DNA of 64,000 bases from CAVONV01 sp963697355 (GCA_963697355.1 CAVONV010000011.1:248001-312000), one strand, 5' to 3'; shown: positions 48,243 to 57,221, counted from the first letter of the stretch. A program made the numbers and translations. The notes: generated from the sequence alone by a model not told the origin.

Positions 48243-50514
48243 ATGCGTGACCTCATTGGTCGTACGCTCGGTCACTACCGCATTGTCGAGAAGATCGGTG
48301 CCGGCGGCATGGGGGTCGTGTACCGCGCCTACGACAAGAGGCTCGATCGGGATGTCGCCATCAAGGTGTTACCTGAGACAGTGGCAGCCGATCCCAATCG
48401 GCTGCGACGTTTCGAACGCGAAGCGAAAGTTGTCGCAGCCCTCTCTCATCCAAACGTCCTCGAGATCCATGACTTCGACACAGAGGAAGATATCACGTAC
48501 GCAGTGACTGAGATTCTCGAAGGCGAGACCCTGCAGGAGCACATTCAGAATCTTGGTGGCCCGCTGCCGTGGAAACGAGTGCAGGAGATCGGGGCAGCAG
48601 TGGCGAACGGACTCGGGGCCGCCCACGGGAAAGGAGTGGTCCACCGGGACATCAAACCGTCCAACATTTTTCTTTGCTCGGACGGGCGGGTAAAGATCCT
48701 CGACTTCGGCCTCGCCGCTGTCCATGACTTGGTGGACAGCGAGGCGAGGACCAAGTCGAATCGAGGCACCTCTCACCGGTGAGGGCTCGGTCATGGGAAC
48801 GGTAGGCTACATGGCTCCCGAACAGGTGCGAGGCCACCCGACCGACCACCGCAGCGACATCTTCGCTCTGGGCTGCGTCCTCTACGAGCTGCTGTCGGGA
48901 AGGCGGGCGTTTCCCGGGGTCACGAACGCTGACGTGCTGTCGGCGATCCTTACGAGATCCCCACGTTCCCTGACCGAAAGCGAGACCGGTTTGCCGGCCC
49001 CGCTCTCCTTGATCGTCGAGCGGTGCTTGGATAAGAATCCACAGCAGCGTTTCCAGTCGGCGCGAGACCTGGGATTCGCACTGCTCACGAACGCGCCTGT
49101 GGTGGATGGGACGCCCAGCAAAGTGAGCTTCGGAGCCCACGATCGCCCGTCCGTCGCGGTGCTACCGTTCGTCAACCTCTCGGCCGACCCCGAGCAGGAG
49201 TTCTTCTGCGATGGGATGGCGGAGGAGATCATCAACGCCCTGGCGCAGGTACGAGGTCTGCGGGTGGTGGCGCGAACGTCGGCGTTCGCTTTCAAGGGTA
49301 AGCTTGAAGATGTCCGTGAAATCGGCAGAAGGTTGGACGTGGCCGCCATCGTCGAGGGAAGCGTGCGGAAAGTCGACGACCGGCTGCGCATCACCGCCCA
49401 GCTCATCGATATACGAGATGGCTCGCACCTGTGGTCGGAGAGGTTCGACCGTCGTCTGAAGGATGTCTTCGCGATTCAGGACGAGATCGCACTGGCCATC
49501 GTTGACAATCTGAAGGTGAGACTGTTGGCCCGCGAAAAGGCGTCCCTGTTACGCAGCCACACCAACAACCTCGAAGCGCACAACGCCTATCTCGTGGGGC
49601 TCTTCGAGTGGAACAAGATGTCTCCCGAGGGATTCGTGCGATGCCAGGAACTTTTCCAGGAGGCGATCCGTATTGACCCGGAGTTCGCGCCGGCATACGC
49701 GCAGCTCGCCGACTCCTTCACCTCGGTGACGTGGTGGGCAGATCAAGTCCCGGCTGAGGCGCTAGCGCGCGCCGTTCCACTGGTCAAGCAGGCGCTTGCC
49801 CTCGACCCGGATCTTGCCCATGCTCACAGTGTTTCTGGCCAGTGCAGCACGTTCTTCGAGCGTGACTTGGTGGCCGGCGAGCGGAGCCTCCGCCGGGCCG
49901 TCGAGCTCGCCCCGAACGACGCTCTGGGGCAGACCTACCTGGCCCTGGTCCTGTCCATGGTCGGGCGCGGGACGGAGGCTTCGGAGCGCGCCCGCATGGC
50001 GCTCAGCCTGGATCCGCTTTCGCCAACCAACAACGTGTGGACCGGTATGGTTCTCCTTTTCTCGGGTGACTCCGACGATGGGCTTGCCGTAATGGAGAGG
50101 CAGGTCGCCAGGACACCCCACCTCTGGATGCCAGCGTATGGGCTCAGCCTCGGATTGGCGCTCGGGGGGCGCTTCGCGGAGGCGAGGGTCGCGGCAGAGC
50201 GCGCGCTCGAGCTGTCCGGTGGCAATTCTCTCACGCTCTACCACCTGGCGAGCGTCTGTTACCACCTCGGTGAGAAGCAGACGGGTGACGCGCTGTTCGC
50301 CCGTCTGCAGCAACGGACGCAGACCGGCTACGTGTCGCCGATGTTCCTCACCTGGCTGCACCTGGCCCGTGGCGAGTCGGAAGCCGCACTGCGCTGTGCC
50401 GGAGAGGCCCTCACCGCCAAAGACCCCTGGGTCATCCCGCACCGCGTGATGTGTCCGGCTATCGTACCCGCTGATCCGCTCATGGACGACCTTTTCGGCA
50501 GCGCTCTCCCCTGA
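48243..50514 (+). CDS. Ser/Thr protein kinase with TolB-like and TPR regions (one-base frameshift)
   Basis: The kinase domain has glycine loop IGAGGMGVVY (18-27), VAIK lysine 41, VVHRDIKPSN (HRD 134-136), DFG at 154 and GTVGYMAPEQVRGH. An extra A in AA at 48759-48760 shifts the frame between the DFG and the activation loop; removal gives exactly 757 codons. After the kinase comes a domain shared with adenylate-cyclase/TPR proteins (SVAVLPFVNLSADPEQEFFC, VEGSVRKVDDRLRITAQLID, DVFAIQDEIALAIVDNL), then TPR-like helices to the end (AYAQLADSF, AHSVSGQCS, ALGQTYLALVL). No membrane helix is seen, so unlike the kinase at 1957 it is probably cytosolic. TPRs likely recruit substrates. Confidence 0.88.
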
Positions 50515-50606
50515 CGTCCGAGCGCCTCTTGATCTTGGACGGCTTGACGGCTCGTCTGCTCGAATGTTTCTGATATCATTCCCTCCTATTGAAAGGGGGA
50601 ACCGCC

Positions 50607-51875
50607 ATGACTCATCAAATGTCCCGTCGATCGTTTCTCACTGGGATCGGAACGAGCACCGTCCTTCTTCCCGCGGCCACTGCATTTGGCCGCTCCGGCA
50701 ATCCAACACTCGATGGTGCCGATTCCGGTGAGTTGCCGTGGGAAATGGTTCGTCGCCAGTTTCCTTTCCGTGACGCCAAGATTCCCATGAATGCAGCCAA
50801 CTTGTGCCCGTCGCCCCGCGTGGTGGCCGACCGTGTCGCTGAGCTGACAAGAGACATCGATACCGATTGCTCTTTCAACAATCGCGCGAAATTCGCTGAG
50901 TTCCGGGAAGAATCCCGTCGCAAGGTTGCGTCGCAAATGGGTGTAACTGCTGACGAGATCGCACTCGTCAGGAACACGAGCGAAGGCAACAACACCATCA
51001 ACAGCGGATTTCCACTTTCACCAGGGGACGAAGTCATCCTATGGGATCAGAACCACCCGACGAACAACGTCGCTTGGGACGTTCGGGCCGCTCGCTACGG
51101 CCTCATCATCAAGCGGGTCACAACACCCGAACATCCATCGGGGATGGAAGAGCTATTGGACGTTTTCGTCGATGCCTTCGGTCCAAAAACCCGCATATTG
51201 TCCATTACACATCTTTCGAATGTGAGCGGAGTCCGTTTACCGGTCAAAGAACTCGGTGAAATCGCACACCAGAAGGGCATCTACGTACACGTCGACGGCG
51301 CACAGACCTGGGGTGCCCTCGACATCAATTTGACGGATCTGGGCTGTGATTCCTACACGGCAAGCGCCCACAAATGGTTCATTGGTCCCAAGGAGGCCGG
51401 GGTCCTCTACGTCCGCAAAGATCGCATCTCGGAGATCTGGCCGGCCGTTGTGGCACCAGGATGGGGCGATGATGCCGAGACGGATCTCGTAGGAGCGAGA
51501 AAATTCGAATCACTCGGCCAGCGGGATGACGCCTGTCTAGCGGCCGTGGGAACGACGGTCGATTTCCACAACGCTATCGGTAGTGCGCGCGTGGAGGCTC
51601 GAATCCTCGATTTGGCCACGGCCCTCAAACAAGGTCTAAAGGAAATCGGCGTGTCACTCGTGACTCCAGAGGACCCGAAGATGAGCGGAGGTGTATGCAT
51701 CATCGAGGCTCCAAGAGAAAAGAGGAGAGAGATCAACAATCGCCTCTATGAAGAGCACGGCATCGCGGCCGCTCCGACCGGAGGATTAAGGCTCTGTCCT
51801 CACATTTACAATACGACAGATCACGTGGACCGCGCCCTGCGCGCTGTTAGAGACTTACGTCCCTTATTCACTTGA
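50607..51875 (+). CDS. Tat-exported class V aminotransferase-fold PLP enzyme
   Basis: 422 residues; ATG at 50607 after AAAGGGGG. The N-terminus MTHQMSRRSFLTGIGTSTVL has the twin-arginine motif SRRSFL followed by a weakly hydrophobic segment, so a folded, cofactor-loaded enzyme is exported. The fold matches cysteine-desulphurase/isopenicillin-N-epimerase-like PLP enzymes: VRNTSEGNNTINSGFPLSPG, LSITHLSNVSGVRLPVKELG, YVHVDGAQTWGALDINLTDL, with the Schiff-base lysine in TASAHKWFIGPKEAGVLYV. The reaction is unknown. Periplasmic PLP enzymes are uncommon. The isochorismatase-type gene begins 26 bases downstream. Confidence 0.88.
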   Translation: MTHQMSRRSFLTGIGTSTVLLPAATAFGRSGNPTLDGADSGELPWEMVRRQFPFRDAKIPMNAANLCPSPRVVADRVAELTRDIDTDCSFNNRAKFAEFREESRRKVASQMGVTADEIALVRNTSEGNNTINSGFPLSPGDEVILWDQNHPTNNVAWDVRAARYGLIIKRVTTPEHPSGMEELLDVFVDAFGPKTRILSITHLSNVSGVRLPVKELGEIAHQKGIYVHVDGAQTWGALDINLTDLGCDSYTASAHKWFIGPKEAGVLYVRKDRISEIWPAVVAPGWGDDAETDLVGARKFESLGQRDDACLAAVGTTVDFHNAIGSARVEARILDLATALKQGLKEIGVSLVTPEDPKMSGGVCIIEAPREKRREINNRLYEEHGIAAAPTGGLRLCPHIYNTTDHVDRALRAVRDLRPLFT

Positions 51876-51901
51876 AACCACCAATAGCCAAGCGAGGCAC
51901 A

Positions 51902-52468
51902 ATGAACCAGACCTCTAGACACCCCCGTTTGCTGGATGCCGCGGATGTGGCACTTCTCGTCATCGATGTACAAGAAAAATTCCGCGCCGTTATGCAAGGA
52001 TTCGACGACATGGTGGAGGGATGCATCAAGCTCGTCAAGACCTTTCAACACCTGGAACTTCCCATATGGGTCACCGAACAGTATCCCAAAGGGCTGGGCG
52101 AAACGGTGCCCGAATTGAAAGCGGTTCTGGATGCGGCTCCCCCTCTCGAAAAAACCGCGTTCAGCTCCTACGGCTGCAAAGGAATTCCCGAGCTCATCAC
52201 GGAATCGAGAGCTCGCTCGATCCTGATTTGCGGTATCGAGACACATGTCTGTGTCAACCAGACCGTTCACGATCTGCTGGCGGCAGGTTACCGGGTCCAT
52301 GTCGCGGTCGATGCCATCGAATCTCGACATGCGATCAATCGCGAGATCGCTCTAAAGAAAATGGAGCAATCCGGAGCGGTACTGACGACGACGGAAATGG
52401 CGGCATTCGAGCTCCTCGTCGACGCAAAAAACAAGAAATTCAAAGAGGTGCAGGCGCTCTACAAGTAG
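51902..52468 (+). CDS. Isochorismatase-family cysteine hydrolase
   Basis: 188 residues. The catalytic triad of the superfamily is visible: Asp22 in LLVIDVQEKF, Lys in PPLEKTAFSSYG and the nucleophile Cys in ICGIETHVCVNQTVHDLL. The WVTEQYPKGLG loop resembles the YcaC/hydrolase subgroup. Members hydrolyse amides such as nicotinamide or N-carbamoyl compounds, or isochorismate; the substrate is unknown. No signal peptide, so cytosolic. It probably shares a transcript with the Tat-exported PLP enzyme upstream (26-base gap). The stop is followed at once by the octamer repeat. Confidence 0.9.
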   Translation: MNQTSRHPRLLDAADVALLVIDVQEKFRAVMQGFDDMVEGCIKLVKTFQHLELPIWVTEQYPKGLGETVPELKAVLDAAPPLEKTAFSSYGCKGIPELITESRARSILICGIETHVCVNQTVHDLLAAGYRVHVAVDAIESRHAINREIALKKMEQSGAVLTTTEMAAFELLVDAKNKKFKEVQALYK

Positions 52469-52472
52469 TAGA

Positions 52473-52512
52473 GAACTCAAGGACTCGAGTTCTCAAGAAT
52501 TCGAGAATTCAA
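52473..52512 (+). repeat. Octamer tandem repeat, 5 units
   Basis: Units GAACTCAA, GGACTCGA, GTTCTCAA, GAATTCGA, GAATTCAA in exact 8-base register, starting 4 bases after the isochorismatase stop. Confidence 0.8.
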
Positions 52513-52671
52513 GAACCAGTGGCACTATCCGCGACGAGTCAATTCCTGATGCGGTGAACATCCCGGCCGTACGGAACGTTCTTCCTTCCACCTTGCCTGA
52601 TTTGACTGACTGATCCGCGAATTGCTACTCTTCCGCTGATGACATCCGCATCGCCCACCTGGAGGTCTCAC

Positions 52672-53301
52672 ATGTTCCGTAGAGTAGCTCCGTTGACTGT
52701 CCTTTTGCTCGCCGCCTGCTCGTACTACCAACAGGATGCCAACAAAACCGAAAGCGGCTCTGACAAGGGCGAAAGCCGAGACATCCAGGTCTATGCAGCG
52801 ACAACCGATCGGATGAGCACCAGGATACTGTTTTTCAAAGAAGGCACGCCCCCTACATCTCCGGGTCAACTCGTGATTAGCTACGGTCAACCCAAATGGA
52901 AACCGGAGTACGCGGAGGAGTTCGATGAGCTCACCAGAGGCAAGCGTTGGCGATTTGGAAACAATGACTGGACCTCTATGGACACCAACCTAACGCTCAA
53001 CATTGCGGGAGAAACGTTCTCCCCTGGGCATTACTATCTCTTGCTCGAGCGTTCACAAAGCGACCAGTGGTTTCTGTTGTTGTTGGATCCAACAGGCGTG
53101 CGGGAAAAGAAACTAGACGCGTTTTACGTTAACGATGCCCCGGAGGGTGCTCGAGTACCCCTGAATTGGACAGCCACAAAGGAAACGACCGAACAGTTGC
53201 TGGTCCAGCTCGTGCCCTTAGAAAACGACTCAAATAGAGCTAGACTAGAGATCCACTGGGGGAATCATCTGCTCACAGCCGACGTCGAGATGGAATTGTA
53301 G
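52672..53301 (+). CDS. DUF2911-like lipoprotein
   Basis: 209 residues; ATG at 52672 after GGAGGTCTCAC. Lipobox MFRRVAPLTVLLLAAC, then a low-complexity linker (SYYQQDANKTESGSDKGESR). The mature domain has the pattern of DUF2911 proteins: a G-x-P-x-W segment (SYGQPKWKPEYAEEF), KRWRFGNNDWTSMDTNLTLN, then IAGETFSPGHYYLLLERSQS, and a final RLEIHWGNHLLTADVEME strand. DUF2911 is a small beta-rich domain of unknown function, common in exported proteins of Acidobacteriota and Bacteroidota. It converges with the lipoprotein gene on the other strand (33-base gap). Confidence 0.7.
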   Translation: MFRRVAPLTVLLLAACSYYQQDANKTESGSDKGESRDIQVYAATTDRMSTRILFFKEGTPPTSPGQLVISYGQPKWKPEYAEEFDELTRGKRWRFGNNDWTSMDTNLTLNIAGETFSPGHYYLLLERSQSDQWFLLLLDPTGVREKKLDAFYVNDAPEGARVPLNWTATKETTEQLLVQLVPLENDSNRARLEIHWGNHLLTADVEMEL

Positions 53302-53334
53302 CCGTTTTTCTGCGGCCGGCGGTGGTTTGCAGCT

Positions 53335-53709
53335 TCATCGAATGATCCAGCGCTCACCTTCCACATCCCAAACGTAGTCGAACTCCTTCTCAAATGTCTG
53401 AGTCGCCTTACTCCCGTCATATTCGGCGTGTTCGCTCTTGATGAGGAAGCGAATGGTTCCAACCCAATTGTGAGACTCTTCGCTAGTCTGCTCGCGCACC
53501 TCTACGGATTGGATATCCCAAGTGATCTCGACTCCGAGAGAGGGATCGACCTGTTCTCCTTCTTGTTTGAGCACGTCTGCTTCCTGACGGAGAAGCTTCT
53601 CTACATCCTCACGTGGCGGCGGCTCCTTCGCCTTCTGTCCACAGGAGGCGGAGGCGAAAAGAATGAGCCCAACCATCAACCAGATCTGCGTATGTTTCTG
53701 AATCACCAT
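53335..53709 (-). CDS. Small lipoprotein of unknown function
   Basis: 124 residues. Signal peptide and lipobox in MVIQKHTQIWLMVGLILFAS followed by ASC, so Cys23 is the lipid anchor. A charged helix (PPPREDVEKLLRQEADVLKQ) is followed by a beta-rich C-terminal half with conserved-looking aromatic residues (VEITWDIQSVEV, HNWVGTIRFLIKS, FDYVWDVEGERWIIR), similar in style to small periplasmic cystatin- or NTF2-like folds. I cannot assign a family. Transcribed away from the HEXXH protein gene. Confidence 0.6.
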   Translation of the reverse strand: MVIQKHTQIWLMVGLILFASASCGQKAKEPPPREDVEKLLRQEADVLKQEGEQVDPSLGVEITWDIQSVEVREQTSEESHNWVGTIRFLIKSEHAEYDGSKATQTFEKEFDYVWDVEGERWIIR

Positions 53710-53882
53710 GAATGCAGGCTAACAGCCAAAGTCACTCAGATCAACATCCTACGGAAGCCCCTGCCTCAGCCCGCGCCCGAAGCGTCTACGCGGGTTTATG
53801 GTCGCAGTTCGGGACAAATCGGGCTCGGAGAAGCCTCTCGCCTTGGTCGATAACCGAATCGGTTTGTCACCTCTTCTTCGGC

Positions 53883-53932
53883 ATCTTCATGGTTTCGGGT
53901 GAATATTCTGATTCATCCAAGACTGTCTCCAA
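53883..53932 (+). repeat. 50-bp dispersed repeat, copy A
   Basis: Matches 62112-62161 at 45 of 50 positions. The core TTCATGGTTTCGGGTGAAT is identical, and both copies keep a GGTGAAT-6-ATTCATC dyad. It ends 29 bases before the start of a secreted-protein gene. A separate dyad AACCGA-A-TCGGTT lies just upstream at 53852-53864. Confidence 0.75.
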
Positions 53933-53961
53933 ATGAGACGAATTAGCGCTAGACTGGGACT

Positions 53962-55683
53962 ATGAGGTGGATTGCACTCACAGGCGTCGCGCTAACGGTT
54001 TTGATTTGCCTGCCAGACAAAGCCCTCTCTCGAAACCACGAAGGTAGACTCCCAACCTGTGGGACCTACGAAGGGCGACGGTACCTCGCGCAAGCGGTCC
54101 ACCGCTCCTTCGACAAACGAACCTCGAGCCTAAGACGGTTGTCCACGGGAGCTTCAGCGATCGAAGCCGTCGGCAACATCGTCCTTTTGGAGGGAGACGG
54201 CTCCATCGTCTCAGAACCCAACGCGTTCGATCTAAAAAGCCGCAATATCTCCTTTTTGCCCATGGGCGACAGAGGACAGTACAAGCTACAGGAGAACTTC
54301 GAGCCTTTTGAGCTCCCAATAGGTGACCCGGTCACCCTAGACGATGACGCCACGATCGAGCTCGAGTTGCCCTTCGAGTTTTCTTTCTTCGGCGAGGTCA
54401 TGGACCGCGTCTTCCTCAACTCCGACGGGAACCTGACGTTTCGATCGGCCGAAAACGCCAGCACGGAGCGCAGTCTCCAGCGGTTTTTGTCAGGCCCTCC
54501 CCGCATTGCGCTCTTCTTCGCCGACCTCGACCCCTCGCAAAGCGGCACGGTCCGCGTGGCCAGACTCGCTAAACGCCTCGTCGTGACATGGGAAGCCGTA
54601 CCCGAGTTCGACAAAACCAACCAGAGCACCTTCCAAGTCGTTCTCGAAGACACCGGCCGCATCATCTTCCGCTATAGCAGCTCCATCGACGCAGAGATTG
54701 CGGTCATCGGAATCACGCCCGGCGGCAATCCGGGAAACGTCCAATTGGTCGACTTGAGCCACGATAGCTCCACCACGGGAGCCACCCTGGCTGAGAAGTT
54801 CCAACGGGGACGACTCATCGATAATGTGGGAGCTGTCAAGAAGCTCTACCAAACACTTCCGGACAACTACGATTCGATCATCATCTGGACGGACTTCGAG
54901 AGTGATTTGGACGGAGCATTTGCCTTCGAGATCACGGTACAGAACAAGGTGGAAGGAATCGGGGACAACCTCTTTGACGACTCTTCACAATGGGGAAGTG
55001 CCGGACGTTTGGAATCGTTCCTTTTCATGGGGAACATCAATCGATACCCACCGGACCCGAATCAGAGAGTCAACGGTGCCGGTGGACGCCCCACAACGCT
55101 CGGTCTATTGGCCCACGAGTTCGGTCATCGGTGGCTCGCACGCGTCCGATTCGATCATGACGGACTAGCGAGCGAGGAGCTCCTCGGTCGTCAGAAGGCT
55201 CATTGGAGCTTCTTCTTGGATAGCGACGCGTCGTTCCTCGAAGGCAACGACGTTGTAGAAGAGTCCGTGGGTCGGTTCAGAACGGTTGAGATAGTCGCCC
55301 GCTACTCCCCACTGGATCTCTATCTTATGGGATTGGCACCCCTCGAGGAGGTGGCCCCTTTTTTCGTAGTGGAGAACGGAGCAGGGCTTGGCAATGTCGG
55401 TGAGCCGGTCACGAACGAAACGTCTCCCCAGACAGACGTTACCTTCACCGGCACAAAGCGAACGGTATTGCTCGACGACATCTTACGAGTGGAAGACAAT
55501 CGACGACCGGATTTCCAAAGCTCTCCGAAGGCGTTTCGACAGGCCTGGGTTCTTCTCTATCGCAACGGTCAAACGCCCTCTGCTGAGCTGATTGCCCGCC
55601 TCGACGCCATACGAAATGCCTGGAGACCCTTTTTCCGCCAAATGACACTGGGAAGAGGCAGCATCGAAACCTCAGTACAATAG
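53962..55683 (+). CDS. Secreted protein with HEXXH zinc-protease motif
   Basis: 573 residues; signal peptide MRWIALTGVALTVLICLPDK. Residues about 100-270 form a beta-rich domain with LPFEFSFFGEVMDRVFLNSD, GNLTFRSAENAST and VVLEDTGRIIFRYSSSIDAE, the pattern of nidogen/GEVED-like exported beta domains. Around residue 385 comes TLGLLAHEFGHRWLARVRFD, a zinc-binding HEXXH, preceded by a region beginning SIIIWTDFESDLDGAFAFEI. The segment after it (RYSPLDLYLMGLAPLEEVAP) is conserved-looking and could hold the third ligand. A secreted metallopeptidase is the best inference. The spacing fits neither the standard metzincin motif nor thermolysin. The frame is intact. Confidence 0.75.
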   Translation: MRWIALTGVALTVLICLPDKALSRNHEGRLPTCGTYEGRRYLAQAVHRSFDKRTSSLRRLSTGASAIEAVGNIVLLEGDGSIVSEPNAFDLKSRNISFLPMGDRGQYKLQENFEPFELPIGDPVTLDDDATIELELPFEFSFFGEVMDRVFLNSDGNLTFRSAENASTERSLQRFLSGPPRIALFFADLDPSQSGTVRVARLAKRLVVTWEAVPEFDKTNQSTFQVVLEDTGRIIFRYSSSIDAEIAVIGITPGGNPGNVQLVDLSHDSSTTGATLAEKFQRGRLIDNVGAVKKLYQTLPDNYDSIIIWTDFESDLDGAFAFEITVQNKVEGIGDNLFDDSSQWGSAGRLESFLFMGNINRYPPDPNQRVNGAGGRPTTLGLLAHEFGHRWLARVRFDHDGLASEELLGRQKAHWSFFLDSDASFLEGNDVVEESVGRFRTVEIVARYSPLDLYLMGLAPLEEVAPFFVVENGAGLGNVGEPVTNETSPQTDVTFTGTKRTVLLDDILRVEDNRRPDFQSSPKAFRQAWVLLYRNGQTPSAELIARLDAIRNAWRPFFRQMTLGRGSIETSVQ

Positions 55684-55687
55684 CAAA

Positions 55688-55722
55688 GGGACAATCCCCC
55701 GAATCAAGCGGGAGATTGTCCC
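55688..55722. terminator. Bidirectional hairpin between convergent genes
   Basis: GGGACAATC-C-CCCG, loop AATCAAG, CGGG-A-GATTGTCCC: 13 pairs with one mismatch, placed 5 bases after the HEXXH-protein stop and 22 bases before the SOD stop. It probably ends both transcripts, although the T-run is weak. Confidence 0.65.
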
Positions 55723-55743
55723 TCGTGTTTCGAGAGCTCCAAA

Positions 55744-56322
55744 CTAGAGGTTCTTCTCCATGAACTCCCAGTTGATCACATTCCAAAAGGCCTCGACGTA
55801 CTTGGGACGTGCATTACGGTAGTCGATGTAATAAGCATGTTCCCAGACATCGCAAGTCAGAATGGGGGTCTTTCCATCGGTTATCGGATTGTCCGCATCC
55901 TTCGTCTGTACGATGGACAGTTTGTCGCCTTCTTTCACAACCCATGTCCAGCCCGACCCGAAGAGGGTGGCTGACTTGTCACTGAATTGCTCCTTGAAGG
56001 TTTCAAAGGAGCCGAAACTGTTCTTGATCGCATCAGCGATTGCCCCGCCGGGCTCACCTCCCCCGTTGGGAGAAAGGCAGTTCCAGTAAAAGGTGTGATT
56101 CCAGGTCTGTGCGGCGTTGTTGAAAACCTTCGCTTCACCCTTGGACTCACGGACAATATCGTCTAAGGACAGCTTCTCGTATTTACCGCCCGCGATGGCG
56201 GCGTTGAGCTTGTCAACGTAGGCATTGTGATGTTTCCCATAGTGGAATTCGAGAGTCTCTTTGGAAATATGAGGACTCAGTGCATCCATTTCATAGGGCA
56301 GATCCGGCAATTTGATACTCAC
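55744..56322 (-). CDS. sodB: Superoxide dismutase, Fe type
   Basis: Converts superoxide to H2O2 and O2 in the cytosol. The GTG at 56322 is the best start: GGAGG sits 7 bases upstream, whereas the TTG at 56328 is too close. The N-terminus (SIKLPDLPYEMDALSPHISK) and metal ligands are standard: first His in FHYGKHHNAYVDKLN, second in NNAAQTWNHTFYWNCL, Asp and His in CDVWEHAYYIDYRNARP. The Gln in AAQTWNHTF is typical of iron-type enzymes (Mn-types place it elsewhere). 192 residues, normal length, intact. No signal peptide. Confidence 0.95.
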   Translation of the reverse strand: MSIKLPDLPYEMDALSPHISKETLEFHYGKHHNAYVDKLNAAIAGGKYEKLSLDDIVRESKGEAKVFNNAAQTWNHTFYWNCLSPNGGGEPGGAIADAIKNSFGSFETFKEQFSDKSATLFGSGWTWVVKEGDKLSIVQTKDADNPITDGKTPILTCDVWEHAYYIDYRNARPKYVEAFWNVINWEFMEKNL

Positions 56323-56816
56323 TAGCAACCTCCTTGGTTAAGCCTCTTTGTCGTGTGTTCGATGTCATTGACCGGGGAGCCATCGAAGGCCTAATTCTCA
56401 ACCGCTCTCGCGGGCCAAGAGACCGTTCAAAGCAGTCCGGAAGGGGCCCCCCAGGGTCGGAAATACACCCCTACGGCCCGTAGCAGCACTACGGAACCGT
56501 CCTAGAGTATACCTAGCAGGACGATTCTCGGCCAGCCCATTGCAGCATCTTTTTGCACAATCCCGCGAGAATCCTTCACCACAGCGATACCCCACCCCAA
56601 ACAGACGGCCTGATGGGTGGCATTTCTTTCCGCGACCTTGGATATCTCGGGGATTGGCGGACTTTCGACAATCAGGGTCAAGGATCTTCACGTCTGCTCC
56701 TACTGGAATCCATCAACTTAGAGCCTTGCTCTCGACCGATAAATCGGTTAGATTAATGGGTTGGTTTTTCACGAGAAAGGCCGAACATCGTCCGATGGAG
56801 AACTGGAAGCAAAAAA
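56323..56816 (+). other. Intergenic region with candidate promoter and dyad for the DksA-like gene
   Basis: Nearly 500 bases without a convincing gene. Near the right end TTGCTC (56726-56731) and TAGATT (56749-56754) are 17 bases apart, a plausible promoter about 60 bases before the DksA-like start. The spacer contains a perfect dyad ACCGAT-AA-ATCGGT (56735-56748), the usual place for a repressor operator. Between about 56400 and 56520 there are several GC-rich complementary segments (CTACGGCCCGTAG and similar) that could fold, but nothing identifiable. The reverse frame at 56398-56691 has no credible features. Confidence 0.4.
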
Positions 56817-57194
56817 ATGAAGAAATCGGATCTAGCTCAATATAAAAAGACGCTACTGACCAAGAAAGCCGATATCGAGAAGTCATTGGGGGAAGACGGC
56901 CTGATGGCCGCCACTCCAAAAACTGATGGACATGGAGACCTCGCAGACCGCTCCGCCGCCGCCATCGAAGCGGAGATCAGCTTGCAGCTCAAACAAACCG
57001 ACGCGAAGCTCCTACGAGCCATCACCGAGGCGCTGGAGAGAATAGAGAACGGCACTTATGGGATCTGCACCGAATGCTCTGATGAACCTCAGCAGCTCTG
57101 CGAAACTTGCCCGGAAATACCGCCAGCTCGTCTCCGCGCTGTCCCGTGGACAAAGGTCTGCGCAGCCGTTAAGGATAAGCAATACTCCGGCTAA
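56817..57194 (+). CDS. DksA/TraR-family protein with unusual zinc-finger region
   Basis: 125 residues. The N-terminal coiled coil (LAQYKKTLLTKKADIEKSLG, then AAIEAEISLQLKQTDAKLLR) and the ALERIENGTYGICTEC entry to the finger are classic for DksA-type RNA-polymerase secondary-channel proteins. Between CTEC (Cys84, 87) and the usual IPPARLRAVPWTKVC there is an insert of about 12 residues bringing a second pair, CETC (Cys95, 98). The final motif is CAAV (Cys115, Val118) where a CxxC is normal. Zinc may therefore be bound by CTEC plus CETC. By family, it would modulate transcription with or without ppGpp. The coiled-coil tip lacks an obvious DxxDxA triad. Confidence 0.8.
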   Translation: MKKSDLAQYKKTLLTKKADIEKSLGEDGLMAATPKTDGHGDLADRSAAAIEAEISLQLKQTDAKLLRAITEALERIENGTYGICTECSDEPQQLCETCPEIPPARLRAVPWTKVCAAVKDKQYSG

Positions 57195-57221
57195 CTAAGA
57201 GCTCCCGGACAACCGTCCCGC

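Noticed and set aside
56398..56691. Reverse-strand frame of 97 codons in the SOD-DksA gap
   Set aside because: Arg/Gly/Cys-rich composition without motifs or ribosome site; looks like non-coding sequence.
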